From Actinacidiphila sp. DG2A-62 (GTDB lineage Bacteria > Actinomycetota > Actinomycetes > Streptomycetales > Streptomycetaceae): DNA of 64,000 nucleotides. The stretch lies in contig NZ_JAYMGI010000002.1 in assembly GCF_035825295.1 (NCBI RefSeq), positions 372,001-436,000 on the forward strand. Reading direction: 5' to 3'. The notes beneath the pieces are model-generated. The model did not search any database. It was given only the letters and a program-made list of their open reading frames with translations, and had not been told where the DNA came from. Numbering within the stretch: position 1 is the stretch's first letter; each line of letters begins with the position of its first letter. A program made the position numbers and the translations under genes. Positions 55,112-63,984 of this stretch are shown here, piece after piece.

Positions 55112-56479
55112 CTAGCAGTCCGGGATGACCGTGCCGTTGTTGTCCTTGGCCTCGTCGTTGCCCCAGCGCGAGAGGTAGTACGCCGAGACGTACTGGTTCG
55201 CGGGGCCGCTGTCCGGGTCGGTGCGCAGCCACCAGTGGTTGTACGTGGTGCTGTTGCCGATCATCCGGCCCCACGCCTTGCAGTAGACGTAGTTGGTGCC
55301 GCCGTAGAGCGTGCCGGTCTGCGTGGTGCTGGTCGGCGAGGCGTAGACGGGCGCGTTGGCGAAGGTGTCCACCCAGTACTTGGTGGCGGGCGGCGGGGTG
55401 CCGCCGGTGTCGAAGGTGACGGTGACCCAGCCGTTGTCGGTCATGCCGAGGCCGTCCCAGAAGGTCCCGTCGGCGAGGTCGATGCCGGCCGGGTTGGACA
55501 CCGCGCGGCCGAACTGGTCGTGACCGCCGTTGTACCCGCTCTGGTACGCCGCCTGCGCCTCGGGCGTGCCCTGCGGCAGGTCGCCCCAGGACTCGCGGAC
55601 GCCGGCCGGGTTCCAGTAGTCGTCGGTGGTGTTCCACGGGCCGACGTCCCAGATCGGCGCGGTCTCGCAGCGGCTGCCGTTGCAGACCGTGACCTGGTAC
55701 GCGCGGCTGCCGTTGGCGTCGAGCAGCCGGCGCGAGGGCAGGGCGACGAAGTGGTCGCGGCTGGCGATGACATGGCCGTTGGCGGTGGTGCCGCCGACCA
55801 GGCCCTCGCGGGTGGCGTACACCCGGTAGGTGGCCGTGGCGGCCGGCGCCGCGGTCTGCGACGGGGCCGCGCCCGCGGGGGTCGCGGCGGCCCGGAGCGT
55901 CACGGCGGAGACGGCGGGCGCGGCGGCCCCCGCCGGGGCGGTGAGCACCAGCCGGACCTGCGCGGCGGTCACCGGGGCGGCGAAGGAGAGCACGGCGCCG
56001 GGCGCGGCGGTGGTCCACTGCGTCCACGCGCCGGTGGCGTCCCGGCCGCGCACGTCGGTCTCCACGGCGGAGCCGGTCGGGCGGACCGCCGCCGTCGCCA
56101 CGGTCAGCGCGGACACCGCGCGGCCGAGCGCGGTGGCCGGCGCGGTGTACTCGCCGTAGGCGCGGTCCGCCGGCATCGCGGCGGGGTGGGCGCGCGGGTC
56201 GGCGAGCGTCACCCGGCCGTGCGCGGAGGCGGTGTTGGACCGGTCGGCCGGGGCCGCGCCCAGGTCCACGGACCACGTCCCGCCGGCGGCCCGCGCGGCT
56301 GTTCCCGGGTCCGCGGCCGGCGCGGTGCCCGCGTGCGCGGTGGCCGGCGTCACGAGCGCCGCGATCACCGCGCCCAGCGCGGCGGCCAGGGCCGGCCCGC
56401 GCCGCGCGAGCCGGCCGCGCGCGGTGCCGCGACTGCCCTCCCGGGACCGTACGGAAGCAGGGCGTCGTCCGAGGTGCAT
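55112..56479 (-). CDS. Secreted double-psi-barrel/SH3-like protein, function unknown
   Basis: A 455-residue secreted protein. An Arg-rich Tat-like start and hydrophobic segment (ALAAALGAVIAALVTPATA) form the signal. Residues about 60-200 are a beta-rich Ala/Thr region. From about 215 there is a barrel-like domain with YATREGLVGGTTANGHVI, DHFVALPSRR, VTVCNGSRCETAPIWDVGPW and DNGWVTVTFD. That layout recalls expansin/RlpA-type double-psi barrels. The last 90 residues (YASPTSTTQTGTLYGGTNYV) look like an SH3-type wall-binding module. ATG at 56479 has GGGGGGA upstream. Cell-wall or polysaccharide binding is inferred, not shown. Confidence 0.75.
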   Translation of the reverse strand: MHLGRRPASVRSREGSRGTARGRLARRGPALAAALGAVIAALVTPATAHAGTAPAADPGTAARAAGGTWSVDLGAAPADRSNTASAHGRVTLADPRAHPAAMPADRAYGEYTAPATALGRAVSALTVATAAVRPTGSAVETDVRGRDATGAWTQWTTAAPGAVLSFAAPVTAAQVRLVLTAPAGAAAPAVSAVTLRAAATPAGAAPSQTAAPAATATYRVYATREGLVGGTTANGHVIASRDHFVALPSRRLLDANGSRAYQVTVCNGSRCETAPIWDVGPWNTTDDYWNPAGVRESWGDLPQGTPEAQAAYQSGYNGGHDQFGRAVSNPAGIDLADGTFWDGLGMTDNGWVTVTFDTGGTPPPATKYWVDTFANAPVYASPTSTTQTGTLYGGTNYVYCKAWGRMIGNSTTYNHWWLRTDPDSGPANQYVSAYYLSRWGNDEAKDNNGTVIPDC

Positions 56480-56788
56480 CTGTCCCCCCATGGGTGTCGA
56501 CCGCTGCCGCACAGCGGCCGGCAGCGCACTCGTCCAGGTGCCGCACGGACCCTAACCGCGCCCGCGCGACCCGGACAAGGGCTTGACCGATACATGGCAA
56601 TTTCTCGTCCGCGGAGGTCCGTTCGGACGGGTTCCGGCGCAGGGGCGGCCCGAGGAGCCGGTACGGAGGCGGGGTCCGGGGTGCCGCGACGCCCGGCGCG
56701 AGCCCGGCGCCGCCGCCCGCGGCCGGCTCGGCTTTCGGGCATGCCGCTGGGCTGCCGACGTGCCGGGCTGGTGCGCGCGGGCGTCCGA

Positions 56789-56860
56789 CTCGCCCGAGCG
56801 GGGCGGCTCACCCGAGCGGGGCGGCTCGCCCGAGTGGGGCGAGTCACCCGAGCGGTTATG
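56789..56860 (+). repeat. Four tandem 18-base repeats
   Basis: The unit CTCACCCGAGCGGGGCGG (with changes) is repeated four times from 56789 to 56860, and related pieces continue to about 56905. It lies just beyond the stop of the NmrA-like gene. The gap 56480-56898 contains this repeat and otherwise no gene I can support. Confidence 0.65.
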
Positions 56861-56898
56861 GCTCGCCAGCGCGGTGCGACTCAGCCGCGCGGGGCGGC

Positions 56899-57668
56899 TC
56901 AGCCGCGTGCGCTGTCGCGTTCCCGCTGCGTCGTCTGCGCGTCCAGCCACGCGTCGAAGGTGACCGTGCCGCGCGGGCCAGGGCCGGCGGCAGGAGTCCG
57001 CCGCCGGTGAAGCCGCGGCCGGCGCGGCCGGGGATGCGGAGGGCGAGGACCGGCCGGCGGGCGCCGCGGGCCCGCGAGAGGCGGCGGACCATGTCCTCCA
57101 TGCGCAGGTGCTCCTCCGGCCCGGCGAGTTCGGGCGCCAGCCCGGCGGGCTCCCGCAGGACCAGGTCGACCAGGTGCCGGGCGACCTCGGCGACGGCCAC
57201 CGGCTGGCAGAGCATCTTCGGCGCGATCGTCACCGGCCCGCCGCGGGCCAGGCACTGCGCGGCGAACTCGTGGAACTGCGTGGCGCGCAGCACCGTGCCG
57301 GGCACCGGGCCGTTCAGCACCAGCTCCTCCTGGCGGCGTTTGCCCGCGTAGTAGCCGAAGTCGACCCGGTCGACGCCGACGATCGACAGCGCCACGTGGT
57401 GGGCGACGCCCGCCCTGCGCCCGGCCTCCAACAGGCGGCCGGTGGCGGCCTCGAAGAACGCGATGGACCTGCGGGCACCGGTGGTGGCGACGTTGCTGAC
57501 GTCGATGACGGCCCGGACGCCGTCGAGCTTCTCGTCGAGCCCGGCGCCGGTGGTCAGGTCGACCCCGGCCGAGCGGGCGAGGACGACGGGTTTGTGGCCG
57601 TCGCCCCGCAGGGCCTCGACGACCGGGCGGCCGGTCCAGCCGGTTCCACCGGCGACTGCGATACGCAT
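56899..57668 (-). CDS. NmrA-like NAD(P)-binding reductase 2, one frame break
   Basis: About 257 residues when one missing base near 56965-56985 is restored. Dinucleotide motif MRIAVAGGTGWTGRPVVEAL at the start, then VALSIVGVDRVDFGYYAGKR and VLRATQFHEFAAQ, the same landmarks as the reductase at 52959. The end (GRAGRGFTGGGLLPPALAR, then GTVTFDAWLDAQ) requires the frame change; without it the protein would run on into the 18-base repeats. ATG at 57668 has GAGAGG about ten bases upstream. Paralogue of reductase 1; electron donor and substrate unknown. Confidence 0.84.
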
Positions 57669-57842
57669 GATTGCTGTGCCTCTCGTGGGAACGCTTCCGC
57701 ACTCATGACCACCCGCGCCGCGCCAAGTGTGACATCGCCCGCCCCCACACCCGGACACCCGCACGACACCCCCGCCGATTCGCCCCCTCCCCCGGAGGTT
57801 GCGTCCGTGGAAGTGCGGTAGCGGGTTCCGCCTGATCCCACC

Positions 57843-58836
57843 GTCTGTCCTGGCGTTGGGGTGGGTGCCCGAATAGACAGACGGCCACAGGCTGATCTGC
57901 GAAGTGTCAAGCCTCGAAGAAGATCAGCACGATGGCCGCACCTGACAGTGCGCCCCTGCACGCCCTGATCGAGGAGAACCTGGCCTCGGCAAGTCCCGAT
58001 CTGCTGCGCGCGATGATCAAGACGTTCGCCGACGCGTCGATGTCCGCCGATGCCGACGCGGTCTGCAATGCCGAGTACGGCCAGGTCAGCGACGAGAGGG
58101 TCGACCACCGTACCCCGTCTGGCTGCTGGAACGTGCCGCCGGGCTGAACAAGCCCTCATCTCGGTGATCGCCACCGCCTATCTCTTGGGCGTCAGCGCAC
58201 GCCGGGTCGAAAAGCTCGCCGAGTCCCTCGGCGTCACCCAGCTGTCCAAGTCCCAGGTCAGTGGCATGGCCAAGCACCGGGACGAGCAGGTGGCCGCGTT
58301 CCGCAACCGACCCCTGGACACCAGCCCCTACACCTTCGTCTGGATCGACGCCCTGACGCAGAAGGTCCGCGAAGGCGGCCGGATCATCAACGTGCACGCG
58401 CTGGTCGCGGTCGGTGTCATCCCCGACGGGCACCGCGAAATCCTGGGCATCGACGTGGCCACCGCCGAGGACGGAGCCGGCTGGTTGGCCTTCCTGCGCT
58501 CGCCTTCGCCGCGTTCCCGCACGATATCTGGCGGCAGATCTGGTCGAACAACCCACGGGAACGGCTGAACAAGGAGATCCGCCGCCGCACCGGCGTCGTC
58601 GGGATCTTCCCCGACCGCACCACCCTGATCCGCCCGGGTCGGCACCGTCCTGGCCGAACACAACAACGAGTGGACCGAAGCCCGCCGCTACATGAGTCAC
58701 GACCTGCTCGCCAAAACCCGCCTCCACCCGAACGAGTCAGAAAACAACGAGACCGTCCTACCCACCGAACTCACCGCATAGCGCCGAAGAAGAGATCACG
58801 GAGTGACCGTCGACACACCACGCCACAGGACGTGAC
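57843..58836 (+). mobile_element. Degenerate IS256-type insertion sequence
   Basis: The element surrounds a broken IS256/Mutator-type transposase. Candidate imperfect terminal inverted repeats are GTCTGTCCTGGCGTTGGGGT near 57843-57862 and the complement of CACACCACGCCACAGGACGT near 58814-58833 (GTCCTG and GGCGT blocks shared). Ends are uncertain and no target-site duplication was confirmed. At about 1 kb it is shorter than an intact copy (about 1.3-1.5 kb), in line with internal deletions. Confidence 0.5.
57932..58781 (+). pseudogene. IS256-family transposase, inactive
   Basis: Pieces of one IS256/Mutator-family DDE transposase are found in order: the N-terminal part to SADADAVCNAEYGQVSDERV; then, after loss of about 30 codons and frame changes, WLLERA and EQALISVIATAYLLGVSARR to EDGAGWLAFLRS; then, after loss of about 90 codons, AFPHDIWRQIWSNNPRERLN and EIRRRTGVVGIFPDRTTLI to the TAG at 58779-58781. 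The second deletion removes catalytic acidic residues, so the enzyme cannot work. Unlike the single-base breaks elsewhere, these are real deletions. Confidence 0.82.
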
Positions 58837-58975
58837 TTACCCTCCAGTGACGTCGCGGCCTGCGCACCGGACAGGAGACAGCTGCTGACCCCGCGGTCCC
58901 GGGTGCCAGACCGGTTCCCACGCGCGGGTGTGCAGGCGCTGCCAGTAATCCTGGCGGATGATCGTCGGCCTCCCG

Positions 58976-59004
58976 CTGGTACCCGCATTCGCGGGGATGT
59001 GTCC
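58976..59004 (+). repeat. Solitary CRISPR-like 29-base repeat
   Basis: A 29-base sequence (CTGGTACCCGCATTCGCGGG then GATGTGTCC) has the length, stem (CCCGC/GCGGG) and 3' pattern of type I-E repeats of streptomycetes. A weaker relative (GGTTCCCACGCGCGGGTGTG) begins 65 bases upstream at 58913. There is no array of identical repeats and no cas gene, so at best this is an array remnant. Confidence 0.25.
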
Positions 59005-59071
59005 GCCTCCCGGCAGCGTGCCTCCCAACCGCGCGCACCGCGCCCCGACGCCCTCAGCTCCTGAAGCCCTC

Positions 59072-59567
59072 ATGACGTCCGCCCCAGATACCCGCTCGAT
59101 CAGCGAGCCCGACGACGCTGCGCCTCTCGTGCCGGATTTCGTGCGCAGGCAACTGGAGGCGAAGACCAACCGGCTGCCGGGCCGTGAACGGTCGGCGTTC
59201 AACATGCCTGCTGCGACGGGGCGTGATTCGGCCTGCCACTCAAACGGACCGCGGCACCGTCGGCCGCCTCCGAGCCAAGAGCCTGGCCCAACTGGTCGTG
59301 TTCGGACGAAACCTGTAGGTCGGGGAGCTGTCGGACCAGTCGGGCACATGGTGGGCCACCGTGCAACTGCCGGCTGTGCCCGCCGCCGCGCCGGCGACAG
59401 CCGATGACAAAGCGGCGATGGAACTGGCGGTACGGCGGCAGGGCGTTTCGACGCCGGGCGGCACAACGGGGATCACGGCTACGACTACGCCTACGTGCTC
59501 GACGAGTCCGCCGCGGCCCTGGGACTGCGCTACCGCAGCACCCTGGGCGGGCACGGCTGGGTCACCG
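59072..59567 (+). pseudogene. Gene debris next to the insertion sequence
   Basis: Several short coding-like pieces in different frames: MTSAPDTRSISEPDDAAPLV to GRERSAFNMPAATG near 59072-59215, KSLAQLVVFGRNL ending at a stop near 59320, WWATVQLPAVPAAAPATADD near 59350-59440, and DYAYVLDESAAALGLRYRST to DRLCPEMAQ near 59480-59600. They may be parts of one or more lost genes; I do not recognise the family. GC content and codon bias are lower than in the neighbours. The 786-base stretch 58782-59567 has no intact gene. Confidence 0.4.
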
Positions 59568-60197
59568 TCAGCGACCGGCTGTGCCCCGAGATGGCGCAGT
59601 CGGCCAGCCGGTGTGCCCGCAGCGGCTGTTCTCCCCCACGCCCACGCCGGACAGCACGGCGCTCACAACGTCCCGGACGAAGGACTGCTCCAGTTCTCGA
59701 TGGCCGAACAGGGCGCGGAAGACGACGGGCGCGACGAACAGGTCCAGGAGCAGATCGACGTCGAGGCCGGCGCGAATGTCGCCGCGTGCCTCCCCCTTGC
59801 GCAGCGATACGGCACATGCCTCGCGGCGAGGCTGCCAGACCACGGCGAGGAAGTCGTCCCGCAGTTCCGGATCGTCCGCCAGGTCCGCTGTCAGCGCCGG
59901 GAGCACATGACCGAAGGCAGGGTCGGCCATTGCGGCCCGGAGCGCCTCGAGATGGCCGACGAGGTCGCAGGAGGTGCACCCGGTGTCGATCTCCACGACC
60001 CCGGTGCGTTCCTCGGCCAGAGCCGCGACCACCAGGTGTTTCTGGTTCCTCCACCGGCGGCGGATGGCGGGCTTGGTGGTGCCAGCGCGCTGGGCGATGG
60101 CCTCCATGGTCAGCGCCGGATATCCGACCTCCCGCAGAAGCGCGGCCACTGCGGCCAGCACGGCGCGATCGATCCGCTCGTCCCGTTGGCGTGCCAT
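59568..60197 (-). CDS. TetR-family regulator
   Basis: A 209-residue TetR-type repressor. Helix-turn-helix at about residues 12-55 (VAALLREVGYPALTMEAIAQ, GTTKPAIRRRWRNQKHLVV). The C-terminal ligand domain runs to about VVSAVLSGVGVG; the last 20 residues (CGHTGWPTAPSRGTAGR) look unrelated and coincide with the debris region, so the original end may have been replaced by recombination. ATG at 60197 has AGGAGAG upstream. It precedes a quinone oxidoreductase by 36 bases on the same strand order (the oxidoreductase is upstream) and is probably co-transcribed with it; the long operator at 61185-61220 would then be autoregulatory. Confidence 0.86.
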   Translation of the reverse strand: MARQRDERIDRAVLAAVAALLREVGYPALTMEAIAQRAGTTKPAIRRRWRNQKHLVVAALAEERTGVVEIDTGCTSCDLVGHLEALRAAMADPAFGHVLPALTADLADDPELRDDFLAVVWQPRREACAVSLRKGEARGDIRAGLDVDLLLDLFVAPVVFRALFGHRELEQSFVRDVVSAVLSGVGVGENSRCGHTGWPTAPSRGTAGR

Positions 60198-60233
60198 CGA
60201 ACTCTCCTGCCCGCTGCCTCGCAGGGACCGCTG

Positions 60234-61172
60234 CTATCCCTGGAGCAGGACGACCTTACCGAACGACGTTCCGCTCTCCACGCGCCGGAGTGCGGTGGCT
60301 GCCTGCGTGAGCGGGAAGGTCGTGTCGAGCACGGCGGAGAGCCTGCCGTCGGCGAACAGCTCTACCACCCGGTCCCAGGACCGCCGGCGACCTGCGGGGG
60401 CCACCGACATGAGACTGAACGCGAGCAGCGTCGGTGATCTGTGGAAGTCACGGAGCAGCAGGTCGAACACCTCGCTCCCCGGCACTCCACCGGCGCCTCC
60501 GCACAGGACGTAACGGCCGTTGGGACGCAGCAGTTGCAGGTACTCGCCCACCTGCGGGCCGGCCACGGTGTCCACCACGACGTCATACGTGTCCTCGGGA
60601 CGGTCGGCGCGGGTGCGGTCGATGACCTTAGCGGCGCCGAGCGTCCGCAGGCGTTCCGCCTTTTCGGGAGAGGAGGTCACCGCGGTGATCTCGGCGCCGC
60701 GAGCGTGCGCGATCTGGGTGGCGAGTACGCCGATACCGCCGCTCGCGCCGCGGACGAGCACCCGTTCCCCGGCGGCCAGCCCGGTTCGATGCAACGCGCC
60801 CTCGGCGACCAGCGCATTGAGGCCTAGGGCGACCACCTCGACCGGGTCGGCACCTTCCGGCGCGGGAAGCAGCCGGTCGGCGTCGGCCGCTACCCGCTCG
60901 GCGTAGCCACCGGAGTCGGGCAGGGCCAGCACTCGCTTGCCGACGAGTTCTTCGGCGACGCCGGAAGCCGCCCTCACACGGCCGACGACCTCAAGGCCGA
61001 GCACCGAGCCCACGCCGGGAAAGTGCGCGTCGTCGCCCCGCCGTGCCATGACGTCCACGTAGCCGACGCCGATTGCTTCGACCTCGACCAGGGCCTGCCC
61101 GGGGCCAGGCGCCGGTTCCGGCACCTCGGCCAGGGCGAGTTCCCGGGACGGCTCGACGATCATCGCTTTCAT
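60234..61172 (-). CDS. Zinc-less alcohol dehydrogenase/quinone oxidoreductase
   Basis: A 312-residue medium-chain dehydrogenase/reductase of the quinone-oxidoreductase type. N-terminal MKAMIVEPSRELALAEVPEP, the segment GVGYVDVMARRG in place of the zinc-ligand Cys, the NADPH-binding fold VLVRGASGGIGVLATQIAHA near residue 140, and VVVDTVAGPQVGEYLQLLRP further on. No structural zinc Cys cluster is seen. ATG at 61172 has GAGGGG eight bases upstream. It leads a two-gene unit with a TetR regulator and carries a 36-base inverted repeat in its promoter, so it is probably induced by an electrophile or quinone. Confidence 0.9.
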   Translation of the reverse strand: MKAMIVEPSRELALAEVPEPAPGPGQALVEVEAIGVGYVDVMARRGDDAHFPGVGSVLGLEVVGRVRAASGVAEELVGKRVLALPDSGGYAERVAADADRLLPAPEGADPVEVVALGLNALVAEGALHRTGLAAGERVLVRGASGGIGVLATQIAHARGAEITAVTSSPEKAERLRTLGAAKVIDRTRADRPEDTYDVVVDTVAGPQVGEYLQLLRPNGRYVLCGGAGGVPGSEVFDLLLRDFHRSPTLLAFSLMSVAPAGRRRSWDRVVELFADGRLSAVLDTTFPLTQAATALRRVESGTSFGKVVLLQG

Positions 61173-61184
61173 GTGCGACCCCTC

Positions 61185-61220
61185 ACTATAACGTTCCGAT
61201 CCGGACTGGAACATTATAGT
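61185..61220. promoter_or_regulatory. Long inverted-repeat operator of the TetR/oxidoreductase unit
   Basis: ACTATAACGTTCC (61185-61197) and GGAACATTATAGT (61208-61220) are inverted repeats matching at 12 of 13 positions around a 10-base spacer. On the minus strand TATAGT lies 12-17 bases before the start codon, so the operator covers the -10 region. Spacing fits a TetR dimer or pair of dimers. Confidence 0.7.
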
Positions 61221-61355
61221 AGCGTGAGTTCCCCGTCACGGTCAGCCGGGCATGACCGTGGGACACGAAGACCTCCATGCGGTGCAGTCCTGGACAGCTC
61301 CACTGCACGGGAGGTCGCCGTGATCAAGCCGCACGAGTGTCAACAACGCTCGTGA

Positions 61356-63984
61356 TCAATCCACCTCGCCCCCGCAGGTCAGTCGGGCGTCGCCCCAGTC
61401 GCCGTGGTCGAAGTTCTTGCCGTCTCCGCCGTCGCCGACGACCAGGCTGAGCGTGTGGACCCCGGTGAGGTCCGCGGTGAGCGGGACCGCGGGGCTGCCG
61501 CCGCGCACGACGTCGGACGCGGCGAGCTGCCGGCCGTCGCCGAGGACGGTGAAGGTGACGCTGCCCTGCCCGCCGGCCTCGTCGTCCACGCCCACCTGCG
61601 CGTCGAAGCGGGTGCAGACGCCCTGGACGTCGATGTCCACGCGGGAGTCGGCGTTGGCGCCCAGGCCCTTGGCGTAGACGGTGCCCGCGACGGTCAGCGG
61701 GCCGCCGTCGTGCGTGCCGGTCTCGCCGTTGGAGCGGTCGCGCTCGACCGGGCCCCAGCCGTTGGACTCCGCCACGAACGGCTGGTCGCTGACGTGGACC
61801 GTGCCGTGCAGCGGGACGCTCACCCGCAGGACCTGCTCGACGTGCACCGGCGGCGCGTCGCCGCCGGCCGGGTTGGCGTACTCGACCCAGACCGGCACGT
61901 CGAAGGCGCCGCCCGGCTGGTCCTCGCCGACCGTCACGGTCCAGTGGCCGGTCAGCGCGCGGCCCGCCGGCAGCGTGCCGGTGACGGCGTCGCGGCCGGA
62001 GGCCGTCCAGCCGGCGGGCAGCCGGCCGCGGTCGAGCGTCATGCGCAGGCGGTGCAGCGGCGCGCCCTGCGGGAGGGTGAACCGCGCGTCGACCGTCACG
62101 CCGGCGCCGGGCCGGCGGTCGCCGTGGCCGGGGTGAGCGCGAGGGTGGTCGCGGGCGCGGTGACCACCGGCGTGTCGCAGTCGGTGCGGCCCTCGGCCGC
62201 GGGGCAGGCGATGGCGGCGAAGCCGCTGTCGTGGGCCGCGGCCACGGCGAGGGTGTCGCGCGAGGTGACCGTGCGCACCGTGCGCTCCAGGTCGCCGCCG
62301 CTGTCCTGGACGGTCTCCAGCAGCCACCGGCCGTGGCCGAGGAAGCCCAGCGGTGCCCTCATCGTGTCGGCGGTCCCGGCCAGGATGCCGCCGACGAACC
62401 AGCGGTCGCCGCTGCGGCGGGCCATGACCACCTGGCGGTCTCCGGCCGGCTGCCGCGCGGGGCCGCCGGAGACCAGATGGGTCTCGTCCCAGACAGTGGG
62501 GAGCTGTTCGAGGTAGCGCTCGGCCACCGGGTGCGCGGCGAAGCCCTCGGGGTGGTCGCCGAGGCTGGTCCAGCCGGACTCGAAGACGACGGGCAGCGCG
62601 AGTTCGCGTGCCAGGGTGTCCTGCCGGCCGGGGCGGGAGAACCACGTCGGGGTGTAGTCCATCGACCCGACGACGTTGCGGGTGAAGGCCAGGAAGACGT
62701 CGCGGGTGGGGTTCTGGCCGTTCTCCTCGCCGCGCACCCCCTCCACGCTCATCACCTGCGGCCAGGTGCGCTGCAGCCCGCGCGGGATCGTCGCGCCGTG
62801 GAAGTCGACCATGAGCTTCAGCCGGGCGGTGTCCTTCAGGATCGCGTCGTACCACTGGAAGGTCGACTGGCTGTCGGAGTACATGTAGTCGACCTTGACG
62901 CCCGCAACGCCCCACGCCTTGACCTTGGGCAGCCACGCGTCGCGCTGCGCCTGGGTCCTGAGATCGTTCCAGTCGAACCACAGCAGCACGTCCACGCCCT
63001 TGGCCCGTGCGTAGCGGACCAGTGCCGGCACCCAGCTCTCCTGCCAGCCGGCGTCCACCAGGGTGTACTCCAGGCCGTGTGCGGCGGCGTAGTCCACGAA
63101 GTCGCGCTGCCGGTCGGCGTTCCCCGGGCTGTCGCCGTCGCTGAGCCAGGACCAGTCGTCCACGCCGGGCCGGATCCACGAGGTGTCCTTGACCTTCGAC
63201 GGCGGCGCGAGGTCGTCCACCAGGGTGGAGCCGACCACGGTGTCCAGGCTGCCGACGATCGCGGTGCGCCACGGCGTGGCGAGCGGGCCGGGCGCGGTGA
63301 CCGGCGCGCCGTCGGCGAGCGCGACCTGGTAGGCGCCGCTGCCGTCGCGGTGCTCCAGGTGGCTGCCGGAGTAGCGGCCGTCCACGTCGGCCTCGGTGAG
63401 CAGCACGTACGAGCCGCCCACGTCGAACAGCGTCGGGTAGCCGAAGGAGCAGGTGTCGCCGGTGCAGGTCTTCGGCTGCGCGTCGTTGGCGGCGCCCGCG
63501 GTGGTCTCGGTGCGCTCGTTCTCGTAGCTGGTGACGTAGGGCTGCACCCACGCCTCGGCGTCGGTGGGCAGTTCGAAGGTCGACGCCTCCTGCCGGACCG
63601 GCACCTGGCCGATCCCGTCCAGCAAATAGCGGTAGGCCACAGGCCGGTGGTCAGGTCGTGCCGGTCGGTGCGGACGCCGAGCCTGCCGGGCAGCAGCACG
63701 GGCGCGCCGCCGAGGTCGACGGCCAGCCGCAGGTCGCCCGCGGCGTCGAGGCCGAGGCGCGCGGTCGGTCCGGACCGGGTGGGGCCGGTGAGCGTCCAGG
63801 AGTGCGCGGAGTCGTGCGCGCCCGCCGAACCGCCGGACCGGACGACCGCGCCGCCCGCGCCGACCGCGCCGGCCGCCTGGGCCGTCGCTCCGCCGGCGAG
63901 CGCGGCGGCGCCGGCCAGCGCCGCCACGGCCAGGCCGACCACCGCCCGCCTGGCCCGCCGCCATCGTGGTGCCGTTCGCCTCAT
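61356..63984 (-). CDS. Secreted GH97 glycosidase with NEW3 and NPCBM domains, two frame breaks
   Basis: About 876 residues when two single missing bases (near 63640 and 62105) are restored. Signal peptide (AVVGLAVAALAGAAALAGGA), an N-terminal beta-sandwich (to about 260), a TIM barrel with YTLVDAGWQESW, VDVLLWFDWNDLRTQAQRDA, GVKVDYMYSDSQSTFQWYD and LMVDFHGATIPRGLQRTWPQ, then MSVEGVRGEENG with a conserved Glu pair. The C-terminal part has a NEW3-type domain (FTLPQGAPLHRLRMTLDRG) and an NPCBM carbohydrate-binding domain ending in DARLTCGGEVD. GH97 includes alpha-glucosidases and alpha-galactosidases; the type here is undecided. ATG at 63984 has GAGGAGG eight bases upstream. Confidence 0.87.

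Noticed and set aside
57685..57702. GTGGGAACGCTTCCGCAC as a possible LacI operator before the second NmrA-like gene
   Set aside because: Only about two thirds of positions are symmetric and there is no regulator gene or repeated site nearby.
58837..59466. A 209-codon minus-strand frame in the debris region
   Set aside because: It runs across unrelated fragments and the CRISPR-like repeat; no conserved pattern, start site or codon bias supports it.
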